Numbered from the stretch's first letter, positions 1-6,290 are shown. The stretch: DNA of 10,033 bases from CAZVJA01 sp964626885 (GCA_964626885.1 CAZVJA010000200.1:1-10033); one strand, 5' to 3'. Numbers and translations are program-made. Notes: generated by a model not told the origin, from the sequence alone.

Positions 1-171
1 CAGCATGGCTTCGCCCACGCGGCGATCCGCTTCTTCCCTTTTGCGGAGAATCGCCAGGCAGCGGGCGCAGCTTTCGACATGCTCGATCGCGGCAGCGAAT
101 TCCGCATCCCACAAATCATCGGAAGCAGGTCGCGCAGTTTCGAGCAGAGCCGTCGCACTTCGGCAATCCAT
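1..171 (-). CDS. Probable zinc-finger anti-sigma factor, N-terminal part (runs off the left edge)
   Basis: Reading leftwards from an ATG at 171-169, 57 codons stay open to the window edge. A Shine-Dalgarno-like GAGG at 178-181 lies 6 bases upstream and favours this start over the in-frame ATG at 183, which would add MRRE. The visible peptide has Cys3 and then His31-x3-Cys35-x2-Cys38, the HxxxCxxC pattern of zinc-binding anti-sigma domains (zf-HC2/ZAS type), followed by a charged helix. The gene sits directly downstream of an ECF sigma gene on the same strand, 88 bases after its stop, which is the usual place for a cognate anti-sigma factor. In that family the N-terminal domain holds the sigma factor inactive and a transmembrane or periplasmic part senses the signal. 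That part lies outside the window, so membrane anchoring cannot be checked. A cytoplasmic zinc-finger protein is the alternative. Confidence 0.7.
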   Translation of the reverse strand, partial: MDCRSATALLETARPASDDLWDAEFAAAIEHVESCARCLAILRKREEADRRVGEAML

Positions 172-177
172 TTCACG

Positions 178-181
178 CCTC
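178..181 (-). promoter_or_regulatory. Ribosome binding site deciding the anti-sigma start
   Basis: GAGG on the minus strand ends 6 bases before the ATG at 171-169. It overlaps the alternative upstream ATG (183-181), so the downstream start is preferred. This is seen directly in the sequence. Use of the site is inferred. Confidence 0.5.
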
Positions 182-209
182 ATTTCACATTCGTCTCAAT
201 TCGTCGGCG

Positions 210-241
210 CGTCGAAGGATATTTTGCAGGAACCTTCGGCG
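210..241 (-). other. Inverted repeat between the sigma and anti-sigma genes
   Basis: CGAAGG (213-218) and CCTTCG (233-238) are perfectly complementary. The arms extend to 210-218/233-241 with one imperfect pair around a 14-base loop. In the minus-strand transcript the imperfect pair is C-A, so the stem is modest. There is no T-run after it. It could be an attenuator or partial processing signal between the two cistrons, or chance. Confidence 0.25.
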
Positions 242-259
242 AGCTGGATCATCATTGCC

Positions 260-769
260 TCAGCGAATCGCCGGTTCGCGGGCCGTGAGCCGTTGGCGGA
301 TGTGCTGCTTGCCCCGCGACAAGCGACTCATCACTGTTCCCAGCGGAATGTCCAACTGCTCGGCGATCTCCTTGTAAGAGAACTCCTGAAAGTAGTACAG
401 AATTACCGGCGTGCGAAACTCCTCGGGCATTTCGTTCAAAATCGATTGCAACTCTTCTCGGTCGATTGGGTCCTGGATGGTTCGTTCTTCTTCGACCTCG
501 GCCACATTCTCCAACGAGACGACGCCGATCGCCGCTTGCTTTCGTAGACTCTTCAGATACACATTCCGCAAGATCGCGCACAGCCAGCCTTTGGCATGTT
601 CCACTTCTCGCAATTGGTCCAGCTTCCGGTGGGCCGACAAAAAAGCCTGCTGTACCAGATCCTCGGCGTCAGCCGACGATCCGCACAATCGGTAAGCGAA
701 CCGATACAAAAGCCCCGAATGCAGCCGCACCAGCTCAGACAGGTCTCGTGCGCGTGAGAGGTCATCCAT
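260..769 (-). CDS. ECF-type RNA polymerase sigma factor
   Basis: A 169-residue sigma-70 family protein with only regions 2 and 4, as expected for extracytoplasmic-function sigma factors. Region 2 spans about residues 12-77: an RFAYRLCGSSADAEDLVQQA stretch matches the core-binding helix, then KGWLCAILRN and YLKSLRK match the -10 recognition part. An acidic linker (EVEEERTIQD, about 91-100) leads to region 4 at about 104-162, with ILNEMPEEFR and the helix-turn-helix YKEIAEQLDIPLGTVMSRLSRG that reads the -35 element. I chose the ATG at 769; an in-frame TTG at 802 would add 11 residues and has no better ribosome binding site. The probable anti-sigma gene follows. The regulon is unknown. The shared CGGGAATAAAC motif upstream (809-819) is a candidate for autoregulation but is unproven. 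Confidence 0.95.
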   Translation of the reverse strand: MDDLSRARDLSELVRLHSGLLYRFAYRLCGSSADAEDLVQQAFLSAHRKLDQLREVEHAKGWLCAILRNVYLKSLRKQAAIGVVSLENVAEVEEERTIQDPIDREELQSILNEMPEEFRTPVILYYFQEFSYKEIAEQLDIPLGTVMSRLSRGKQHIRQRLTAREPAIR

Positions 770-808
770 TAGGCTGTCTCTGATTACCTGTGATCCCCGC
801 AAGAAGCC

Positions 809-819
809 GTTTATTCCCG
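809..819 (-). promoter_or_regulatory. CGGGAATAAAC motif upstream of the sigma gene (possible promoter or operator element)
   Basis: The 11-mer CGGGAATAAAC reads on the minus strand about 40 bases upstream of the sigma ATG. The same 11-mer occurs on the plus strand at 1090-1100. GAATAA is also repeated on the minus strand at 830-835, 19 bases from the copy inside the motif. Position and recurrence suggest a regulatory site, possibly a -35-like element for the adjacent ECF factor. No matching -10 was identified, so this is weak. Confidence 0.25.
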
Positions 820-920
820 ATTCAGCCTGTTATTCGCTGGCCAAGCCGATTTCTTCCCCCAGCTTTGCCCGGAATCTCCAACCTGACCGCAGCCGAGTGC
901 CTGGGATTCTAGCCCGTACA

Positions 921-1055
921 CGTTGGTTTCAAAACGGGGAGGGAGAGGGGAATACCGCCCGCAGGGTGGTCCGCCGAGTCGCTACGTCCCCAAGCCCGTG
1001 GTTGTGGCGGCTTCTCAGGAGCATCCCCTCCCAAATCCCTGGTTTTGAAAACACT
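921..1055. repeat. Palindromic intergenic repeat, copy 1
   Basis: A long imperfect palindrome. The outer arms TTTCAAAAC (927-935) and GTTTTGAAA (1042-1050) are perfectly complementary. Inside, GGGAGGG-type G-rich sequence faces CCCCTCCC (1025-1032), and CCGCC (971-975) faces GGCGG (1006-1010). The left half contains a 29-base core at 954-982 that matches 9156-9184 at 27 of 29 positions, so this is a dispersed element. It has no open reading frame of note and resembles REP-like or cruciform-forming intergenic elements. This copy is more diverged than the one near 9190. Confidence 0.75.
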
Positions 1056-1369
1056 TCCAGTGAAAAAGTCGTGTCGATGAACCGGTTTGCGGGAATAAAC
1101 AACTCCCGATTGGTCTCTTATCCTCGTGGAGTATTCTCCATCATGCGGCGGCGATGCCGGTTATCGGTTCTATGGATGAAGTCCATCGTACCATGGTTGA
1201 CTGGATTCCCGCGACCGCTTTAGCGAAACTAATGCGGTGTGAGGGCGTTTGCGGCACTCCGGCCGCCATGCTTGGTGTGCTGCCTTTGAATGCTCGTTCC
1301 GCGTCGTAAGCGATTGAAGAATTCTCTATCGGCGTTCGATCGGGAATTCCCACTAGTTCAATTAACAAC

Positions 1370-1375
1370 GGAGGG
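1370..1375 (+). promoter_or_regulatory. Strong ribosome binding site of the lipoprotein gene
   Basis: GGAGGG lies 8 bases before the ATG at 1384, the best Shine-Dalgarno match in the window. It supports this small gene being real. Confidence 0.8.
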
Positions 1376-1383
1376 CACTGAAG

Positions 1384-1680
1384 ATGAACAAACTTTTGAC
1401 GTTGCTCACGGTTCTTGGGTTGTCGGTTGTGATGATCGGTTGCACGGAAGCGAAGGCGCCTCCCAAGGCGGATAGCAAACCTGCTGCAAAGCTGGGAAAG
1501 CCGGCCGATAGCACCAAAGACGCCAAGGCTGCCGCCAATGGACACGCCGAGGAGAAGCCGAAGGCGGCCCCTGCCAAGGAAGAGCCGAAAAAGGAAGAAC
1601 CGAAGGCGGAAGTGAAAAAAGAAGAGCCGAAGAAAGAAGAACCCAAGAAGGAAGAGCCGAAGGCGGACGAAAAGAAGTAG
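1384..1680 (+). CDS. Small Lys/Glu/Pro-rich lipoprotein
   Basis: A 98-residue protein of unknown specific function. Residues 1-19 form a lipoprotein signal peptide: Lys3, then a hydrophobic stretch rich in Leu and Val, ending M-I-G-Cys20, a near-canonical lipobox with Met instead of Leu/Val at -3. Everything after Cys20 is low-complexity and highly charged. From about residue 64 it is built from repeats of EEPKK/EEPKA units, alternating acidic and basic residues with regular prolines, so it is likely extended and disordered. The mature chain should be anchored to a membrane by lipid at Cys20. Possible roles are an envelope spacer or a polymer- or metal-binding surface protein; none can be assigned. 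It is monocistronic, with a strong ribosome binding site and its own terminator (1739-1807). Confidence 0.85.
   Translation: MNKLLTLLTVLGLSVVMIGCTEAKAPPKADSKPAAKLGKPADSTKDAKAAANGHAEEKPKAAPAKEEPKKEEPKAEVKKEEPKKEEPKKEEPKADEKK
1576..1677 (+). repeat. Coding tandem repeat of EEPKK units
   Basis: The 3' third of the lipoprotein gene repeats a degenerate 15-base unit (GAAGAGCCGAAGAAA-like) encoding EEPKK, with EEPKA variants. The copies differ mainly at third positions (gaa/gag, ccg/ccc, aaa/aag). Such repeats can change copy number by slippage. Confidence 0.7.
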
Positions 1681-1696
1681 TCGCCCGCTCTCACCG

Positions 1697-1713
1697 GTCG
1701 GCAGCTGGCCGAC
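1697..1713 (+). other. Short hairpin after the lipoprotein stop
   Basis: GTCGGC (1697-1702) and GCCGAC (1708-1713) form a perfect 6-base-pair stem with a 5-base loop, 16 bases after the stop. Only a weak GATTTC follows, so it is more likely a 3'-end stabilising or processing hairpin than the main terminator. Confidence 0.35.
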
Positions 1714-1738
1714 GATTTCGAAGGATTGTGAATTCCGA

Positions 1739-1807
1739 GGGCAAGGGTTTCTCGAAGAGTTGTTCCGATCAGGGACGACTCGGTGAGAGACCTTTGCCCG
1801 TTTTGTT
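1739..1807 (+). terminator. Rho-independent terminator of the lipoprotein gene
   Basis: Two 28-base arms (1739-1766 and 1772-1799) pair around a 5-base loop with 21 Watson-Crick pairs, 5 G-U wobbles and 2 mismatches. The right arm is followed by GTTTTGTT (1800-1807). All five wobbles are G-U in the plus-strand RNA and would be A-C mismatches in a minus-strand RNA, so the structure is built for plus-strand transcription. It lies in the gap before the convergent menC gene. Confidence 0.8.
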
Positions 1808-1855
1808 GCGCGACGCCATGATGGTCGGAGAATGTCTACGCAATAGAACAGGTCT

Positions 1856-2965
1856 TCACCGGAGTGTTGCACGGTCCAGGCAAAGCCTCTCCAGACGCGC
1901 GGGGTGCGGTGACGGGAGAGTCTCGAACGCCCGCACCGATGGAACCCCCTCCGGCGAGCGGCTCAACTCCACCGGTGTGTCCGCCAGGTCTTCGTGATAG
2001 AACCGGCTGGTCGGGAAAATATCGGCGGGATAGGTGAAGTTGTCGAGCATGCCCAGCGCAATGCAGAACGCGACTCCGGTCGCGCTTTCCAGCATCCCGC
2101 CCACCCAGCAAGGAATGCCTGCAGCGGCACAGGCATGGTGAATGGCGACTGCGTTCGTTAATCCACCGACGCGTCCCGGCTTGATGTTCACGTATCGGCA
2201 GCTGTTTAGCTCCGCCGCCTGTTCCACCTGTCGCAGGTTCGTGATGCTCTCATCGAGACAGACCGGTGTACGGATCTCGTTCTGTAATCGGGCATGATCG
2301 ATAAGGTCATCATGCTGCAGCGGCTGTTCGATCATCGCGAGCTCAAAACGATCGAGCGATTGGAACATCGGCAGGTCCGCAATCCGATAGCCGCTGTTGC
2401 AGTCGATGTGAATCGTCTGTTTCGGTTGCTGCTTTCGGACCGCTTCGAGCATGGAGATGTCCCAGCCGGGGCGGAATTTCAGCTTCACGCGGGGAAAGCC
2501 GTCGTTGACCGCGCGGCCAACCCCCGCCAACAGATCGTCGAAGCTGTCCATCACTCCGAAATCGGCTCCGACTGGAATTTCGTTGCGGGTCGCGCCGAGA
2601 GCAATGTGCAATGGGGTTCCGCTGATCCTGCTCGACAGGCTCCACCAGGCGGTATCGAAGGCGGCCTTCGCGAAGGGGTTCCCTTTGAAGAGCGCCAGGC
2701 GTTGTTGCAGATCCGCGCCGGAAGTGACGTCCTGATGCAGCAACGCCGGACCGAGCCAATCTCGACAGAGCCCGAACGCGCCGCCGGCCCATTCCGGACT
2801 GTAGCAGGGGGCGGCAAATGGTGCGGCCTCTCCCCAGCCTTCGCAAGAACCGCTCGTCATACGGCAGAGAACAGCGTGGATCGCCGCATCTTCCCCGTAG
2901 GCGGTCCGCCAGGGATAGATCAGCGGCATGGCAACGTGATAGAGGTCGATGCGGTCGATCTTCAT
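1856..2965 (-). CDS. menC: o-Succinylbenzoate synthase-type enolase-superfamily enzyme
   Basis: A 369-residue protein of the muconate lactonising subgroup of the enolase superfamily. The likely reaction is dehydration of SHCHC to o-succinylbenzoate in menaquinone synthesis; some members also racemise N-acylamino acids. An N-terminal capping domain (1-125) precedes the barrel. Catalytic residues are visible in order: the KxK motif Lys161/Lys163 (VKLKF), metal ligands Asp188 (HIDCNSGY), Glu213 (MIEQPL) and Asp238 (CLDES), then Lys262 (NIKPGRVGG). This spacing matches the OSBS/N-acylamino acid racemase subfamily, as does WVGGMLESATG near 287-297. The ATG at 2965 is chosen because the frame upstream is only the antiphase of the hsp70 tail. 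It starts 10 bases after the hsp70 stop, so cotranscription is likely. No other men gene is in the window. A dipeptide epimerase or racemase is the main alternative. Confidence 0.88.
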   Translation of the reverse strand: MKIDRIDLYHVAMPLIYPWRTAYGEDAAIHAVLCRMTSGSCEGWGEAAPFAAPCYSPEWAGGAFGLCRDWLGPALLHQDVTSGADLQQRLALFKGNPFAKAAFDTAWWSLSSRISGTPLHIALGATRNEIPVGADFGVMDSFDDLLAGVGRAVNDGFPRVKLKFRPGWDISMLEAVRKQQPKQTIHIDCNSGYRIADLPMFQSLDRFELAMIEQPLQHDDLIDHARLQNEIRTPVCLDESITNLRQVEQAAELNSCRYVNIKPGRVGGLTNAVAIHHACAAAGIPCWVGGMLESATGVAFCIALGMLDNFTYPADIFPTSRFYHEDLADTPVELSRSPEGVPSVRAFETLPSPHPARLERLCLDRATLR

Positions 2966-2975
2966 GCTGGCTGGA

Positions 2976-4850
2976 TCACTCGACGTATTTCCAGAATTCT
3001 TCCTCGGCGTCGTCGGACGCTTGAGGAGCTGGAGCAGGGGGAACGGGACGGGAAGGGGGTTTACGTTTTGGCTGTGGGGCCGACGCGGCGGGGCGCGCAG
3101 CGGCCTTCTGCGCTTCTCGTTTCTGCGCGGGAGGAGAAGGGGCGGCGGCGGCTTTCTGTGCCGGGGCTGGAGTTCCCTTTTGTGCGGAAGGAGGGACTGC
3201 CGGTTTCTTCGGCGGCGCGGGATGGGTGGAATTTCGGTCGGGACCTTCGCTCCGAACCGATGCCTTGGGGGCATGAAACTCCGGCGCGGGGGGAATCAGC
3301 GAAATGTCGGCATCATCCTGAGCGTCGGCTGCCAATTGCGGCAAAACGTTCTCTTGCCGCAGGATTTCGGTGGTTGCCTGCTTACCGCTCGCGACATCGT
3401 GCGCCACGACGTGCACGCGTGCCTCGGCGTCATAGCTGATCGTCACGTCGATCTCCGATCCTTCCGGCAGTTTCGGCGGCAACCCGTCAATGACACATTC
3501 TCCCAACGTCACAAATGGACGATCAGGCGCCGTCCCGCTCTCGACAATCTGCAGCCGCACGCGCCGCTGATCGGGACGCACCGTACCGAACGTCTGCCGG
3601 GTATCAACCGGCAGCGGAGTGTTCGCGGCGATCAGATAGTGCGGCACTTTTCGACCAGTCTTCATGTCGCGCACCAGGATTCCGAGCGCGCGGGCGTTGA
3701 CACTCTTCTGCTTCACCTGTGCCAGACGCCGGCTGGCTTCCGGATTGAGGATCGATTTCGCGAACTTGCTGTTCGAGAGGAGCATTCCCGCGTAATACGT
3801 TGCGCCGTGGGCGATCGAGAGATCGGGGGACAATGTGGTGTTCAAGGTCCGCCCCGACATTTCCTTGAGCCGCCGGCGAATCATCGGCATTCGCGACGCC
3901 CCACCGGTCAACAGCACGACATCCACGTGTGCCCAGCCAAGCTTGTTGTCCTTCAGCAAAGCGCGGGTGATCTCCTCGGTCCGGTCGACCAGGGGCTTCG
4001 TCAGCTTCTCGAACCGGGAAAGCTCGATTTGAAAGGTGTGGCGATGTCCTGCGTGCTGGCAGTTGAGGGCCGCTCGCGGTCGGACCGAGAGGGCCCGCTT
4101 GGTCTGCTCCACTTCGAGCGACAGTGCCTGCAGGCTTTCTTTATCATCGCGCGGGTCGGAGCGGAACTGCTTGACGAACTGGTCGCAGACGGCGTCCTGC
4201 AACATCGCATTCCAGTTGAGTCCACCGAGGTTCAAATCGCCGCTGGTGGCGATGACAGTCACCTCATTCTTGCGATACCGCACCAGCGACAGATCGAACG
4301 TTCCGCCCCCCAGGTCGTACACCAGGATCCGCTGTTCGCCGGCCAGTTCGGTAAACCAGAGTCCTTCGGAGCCGAGGACGTGGCAGAGCGCCGCCGCCAC
4401 CGGTTCGTTGATGAGGTCGACGCGTTCCAGCCCGGCCCGGTGACCTGCTTCAATGGTCGCGTGGCGTTGCGCGTCGCTGAACTGCGCCGGTACCGTGATG
4501 ACTGCCTGCGGAATCGGTCCAATCTGCTGCTGGGCCGACGCGAGCAGCTTCTTCAAGATGCAGGCGGAAATGTCGATCGGGGAGTACGCTTTGCCGTCGA
4601 TCATCCAGCGGCGGCCGACATCCCCCATGGATCGCTTGGCGTTCTGCACCACTTGTGTCGGATTGCGAATGGAGTTGCGCAGTGCCTCGGTGCCGACGAC
4701 GATCTCATCCCCATCGATCAGCACGACCGAGGGGGTCGATAATTCCCCTTCCTGGTTGGCGAGCGTGACCGGTTCCCCATGCTCGTTCAAATGAGCGATG
4801 CAAGAGTAGGTCGTGCCAAGATCGATGCCGACAGCTTGTATGGGAAGCAT
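2976..4850 (-). CDS. Hsp70-family (DnaK-like) protein lacking the helical lid
   Basis: A 624-residue ATP-dependent chaperone-like protein. The nucleotide-binding domain (about 5-385) is complete: phosphate-1 loop GIDLGTTYSC (8-17), VPAQFSDAQR (120-129), NEPVAAAL (148-155), phosphate-2 loop YDLGGGTFDLSL (178-189) and adenosine motif LLTGGASRMPMI (313-324). A beta substrate-binding domain follows at about 386-500. The linker is unusual: where DnaK has the hydrophobic VLLLDVTPLSLG, this protein has a polar KQKSVNARALGI (381-391). The helical lid expected after the beta domain is missing. In its place is about 110 residues of Pro/Ala/Lys-rich, probably disordered sequence ending in an acidic-aromatic tip (DDAEEEFWKYVE). 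This is therefore a specialised paralogue, not the housekeeping DnaK. No dnaJ, grpE or CIRCE element is nearby. menC follows after 10 bases. Confidence 0.93.
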   Translation of the reverse strand: MLPIQAVGIDLGTTYSCIAHLNEHGEPVTLANQEGELSTPSVVLIDGDEIVVGTEALRNSIRNPTQVVQNAKRSMGDVGRRWMIDGKAYSPIDISACILKKLLASAQQQIGPIPQAVITVPAQFSDAQRHATIEAGHRAGLERVDLINEPVAAALCHVLGSEGLWFTELAGEQRILVYDLGGGTFDLSLVRYRKNEVTVIATSGDLNLGGLNWNAMLQDAVCDQFVKQFRSDPRDDKESLQALSLEVEQTKRALSVRPRAALNCQHAGHRHTFQIELSRFEKLTKPLVDRTEEITRALLKDNKLGWAHVDVVLLTGGASRMPMIRRRLKEMSGRTLNTTLSPDLSIAHGATYYAGMLLSNSKFAKSILNPEASRRLAQVKQKSVNARALGILVRDMKTGRKVPHYLIAANTPLPVDTRQTFGTVRPDQRRVRLQIVESGTAPDRPFVTLGECVIDGLPPKLPEGSEIDVTISYDAEARVHVVAHDVASGKQATTEILRQENVLPQLAADAQDDADISLIPPAPEFHAPKASVRSEGPDRNSTHPAPPKKPAVPPSAQKGTPAPAQKAAAAPSPPAQKREAQKAAARPAASAPQPKRKPPSRPVPPAPAPQASDDAEEEFWKYVE

Positions 4851-4883
4851 GATTCTTTAAGGCTGAATAACAACGCGGGAGGA

Positions 4884-4918
4884 ATCGCGGGATGATCCGG
4901 GCTTGGTCCCCCCGCGAT
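4884..4918. promoter_or_regulatory. Inverted repeat in the divergent hsp70 / STN-protein intergenic region
   Basis: ATCGCGGG (4884-4891) and CCCGCGAT (4911-4918) are perfectly complementary 8-mers separated by 19 bases, in the short gap between two divergently transcribed genes. A repressor or activator site serving both genes is possible; an RNA hairpin is the alternative. No clear -35/-10 pair was found for either gene. Confidence 0.35.
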
Positions 4919-4963
4919 CTCCATGTTAGCATTCCGTGTGACGAACACCAGCGGCAGTTTGTC

Positions 4964-4968
4964 GGGAG
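4964..4968 (+). promoter_or_regulatory. Ribosome binding site deciding the STN-protein start
   Basis: GGGAG lies 5 bases before the ATG at 4974. The upstream in-frame ATG at 4923 has no Shine-Dalgarno match, so 4974 is the preferred start. Confidence 0.55.
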
Positions 4969-4973
4969 CAGTT

Positions 4974-6131
4974 ATGCAGATCATCTTCGGGGCGATGGCG
5001 CTCTCGATTTCCGCGGCTTTCGCCGACCTCGAACCTCCAGTGCAGATCCGCCCACCGATCCCGACGCGCGTCATCGGCGGAAAGTTCGAGTCGGCTCTGG
5101 AACGTACGATCTCGGCCACCTGGTCGAGCGTTCCGCTGCGGATGATATTGAACGACGTCGCGCGCGAACAAAAGACCGCGATTCTCCTCGACCGCCGGAT
5201 CGACTCGGGTCGAGAGATGCCATGGGAGTTCAAAGGCCGTCCCTTGCGCGCGGAACTGGCGGATCTGGCGAAAGGGCATGGCGCGGCGATGAGCATTGCG
5301 GGAAATGCCGTGTACATCGGTCCTGCTTCCAGCGCGCGCAAACTGCGGACGTTGATCCACCTCCGCAGATCAGAAGTGATCGAGAAGTCCGCGTCGCTTT
5401 CCAAAGGACGCGATCGGGAATTGATGAGGGTCGCCACGGCTCACTGGGGAGATTTGGCACGGCCGGCGGATCTCATCCGTCAGCTCTCCGAGCTTTACAA
5501 GCTGGAAGTGCGGGGGGGAGAGCAGATTTCCCACGACCTGTGGGCCGGATGCACATTGCCGGCTGCGAGCGCGGTCGAAGCGCTCTCGTTGATCCTGATT
5601 CAATTCGATTTCACGTTTGAATGGACCGGGGACGCGTCCGGAATTCGCATCGTTCCCATTCCGGATAAAGTGACGTTTGCGCGCGTCTACAAGCCGGGGA
5701 ATGGTTCCGCGAAAACCACGGCGGAGAAATGGCGGGCCGAGTTTCCAGATGCGGAATTTGAACTGAAAGGGAGGGAGATCAATGTCGTCGGCACAGTGGA
5801 GGAACACGAGGCGATCGCCGCGCTGCTACAGCCGAATCGTGCCAACGGAAAGAAAAACGGCTCGACCAAGCCGGTTCCGCTCAGCCAAAAGACCTTTACC
5901 TTGAAAGTTCAAGGGGCTCCCGTGCGGTCGATTCTGCAGGAACTGGAGAAACAGGGGGTCGAGATCATCCTCGATGAGCAGAAGTTGAAGGACGCCGGAA
6001 TCGACATCGACAAACGCATCGACCTGGAAGTGGACCAGGCAGACGCTGACAAGTTCTTCCGGGCGATCTGCGAGCCGTTGAAGATTCAATTCAAGATCGA
6101 CGGGCAGACGGTGACGCTGTCGCCGAAGTGA
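4974..6131 (+). CDS. Secreted protein with three STN-like modules and a secretin-N-like module
   Basis: A 385-residue protein I recognise only at domain level. A hydrophobic signal peptide (1-17, ending AAFA before Asp18) implies export, although its n-region lacks a basic residue from this start; starting at 4923 would add one. After it I see three stretches with the same layout of a helix, strand, 'x-hxhD' and a second helix ending in a beta hairpin: about 44-118 (VPLRMILNDV to AVYIGP), 151-230 (PADLIRQLSE to IRIVPIP) and 305-384 (APVRSILQEL to QTVTLSP). These resemble the STN domain found at the N-terminus of secretins and TonB-dependent transducers. Residues 231-287, ending INVVGTVEEHEAIAALL, resemble the secretin N1-type domain. 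There is no secretin pore or TonB barrel, so it may be a periplasmic scaffold or partner. It is divergent from hsp70. Confidence 0.75.
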   Translation: MQIIFGAMALSISAAFADLEPPVQIRPPIPTRVIGGKFESALERTISATWSSVPLRMILNDVAREQKTAILLDRRIDSGREMPWEFKGRPLRAELADLAKGHGAAMSIAGNAVYIGPASSARKLRTLIHLRRSEVIEKSASLSKGRDRELMRVATAHWGDLARPADLIRQLSELYKLEVRGGEQISHDLWAGCTLPAASAVEALSLILIQFDFTFEWTGDASGIRIVPIPDKVTFARVYKPGNGSAKTTAEKWRAEFPDAEFELKGREINVVGTVEEHEAIAALLQPNRANGKKNGSTKPVPLSQKTFTLKVQGAPVRSILQELEKQGVEIILDEQKLKDAGIDIDKRIDLEVDQADADKFFRAICEPLKIQFKIDGQTVTLSPK

Positions 6132-6180
6132 CGACAATTCGCGCGGAAAGTTTGGACTACAGCCCCTTTCCACATTGTCG
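6132..6180 (+). terminator. Two-part hairpin after the STN-protein stop (possible terminator)
   Basis: CGACAAT (6132-6138) pairs with ATTGTCG (6174-6180), and inside it GGAAAG (6145-6150) pairs with CTTTCC (6166-6171), giving a 13-base-pair interrupted stem immediately after the TGA. A second small perfect hairpin, GGCAG/CTGCC (6180-6184/6190-6194), follows. There is no T-run, so it is either a Rho-assisted or structural 3' end, or an mRNA-stabilising element. Confidence 0.4.
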
Positions 6181-6290
6181 GCAGGTCCGCTGCCAATTCA
6201 CCGAGGTATGCTTCACTTTGCCCCGGCCTCCCTCTGGACTTTCCGTGGGAAAAGACGGCCGACGATCGCCGCACCCGCCTCCGTGTGCTT

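Larger units (their letters stand above)
803..1383. other. Gene-free interval between the sigma factor and the lipoprotein
   Basis: About 580 bases with no convincing gene. The plus-strand frame 897-1223 and the minus-strand frame entering from 1872 have no recognisable domains, and they cross a palindromic repeat and the antisense of the lipoprotein. The interval holds the palindromic element at 921-1050, an inverted pair of CGGGAATAAAC (809-819 and 1090-1100), a perfect 10-base palindrome GGGAATTCCC (1342-1351), and the lipoprotein ribosome binding site. I see no convincing sigma-70 promoter. TTGACT at 1197-1202 has only a poor -10 partner. Confidence 0.6.

Noticed and set aside
897..1223. 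108-codon plus-strand frame in the gap before the lipoprotein
   Set aside because: It runs through the palindromic repeat and shows no domain or ribosome binding site.
1197..1225. Sigma-70 promoter for the lipoprotein from TTGACT
   Set aside because: The -10 partner is poor, and the site is more than 150 bases from the gene.
1141..1872. 243-codon minus-strand frame across the lipoprotein
   Set aside because: Most of it is the antisense of the EEPKK repeats (Phe/Leu/Arg-rich low complexity). The plus-strand gene has a signal peptide, ribosome binding site and terminator.
2966..3274. N-terminal extension of menC by about 103 codons
   Set aside because: The extension is the out-of-phase reading of the hsp70 Pro/Ala/Lys tail. 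The enzyme family starts at MKIDRIDLYH, and a length of 369 is normal.
2294..3439. 381-codon plus-strand open frame opposite menC and the hsp70 tail
   Set aside because: It is antisense to two genes with clear catalytic motifs and its product is Arg-rich and featureless.
2949..4742. 597-codon open frame on the plus strand opposite hsp70
   Set aside because: It mirrors the complete Hsp70 gene, has no recognisable domain, and is the usual long antisense frame of GC-rich DNA.
4851..4922. CIRCE/HrcA heat-shock operator upstream of hsp70
   Set aside because: No TTAGCACTC-N9-GAGTGCTAA-like sequence is present. The inverted repeat there is unrelated.
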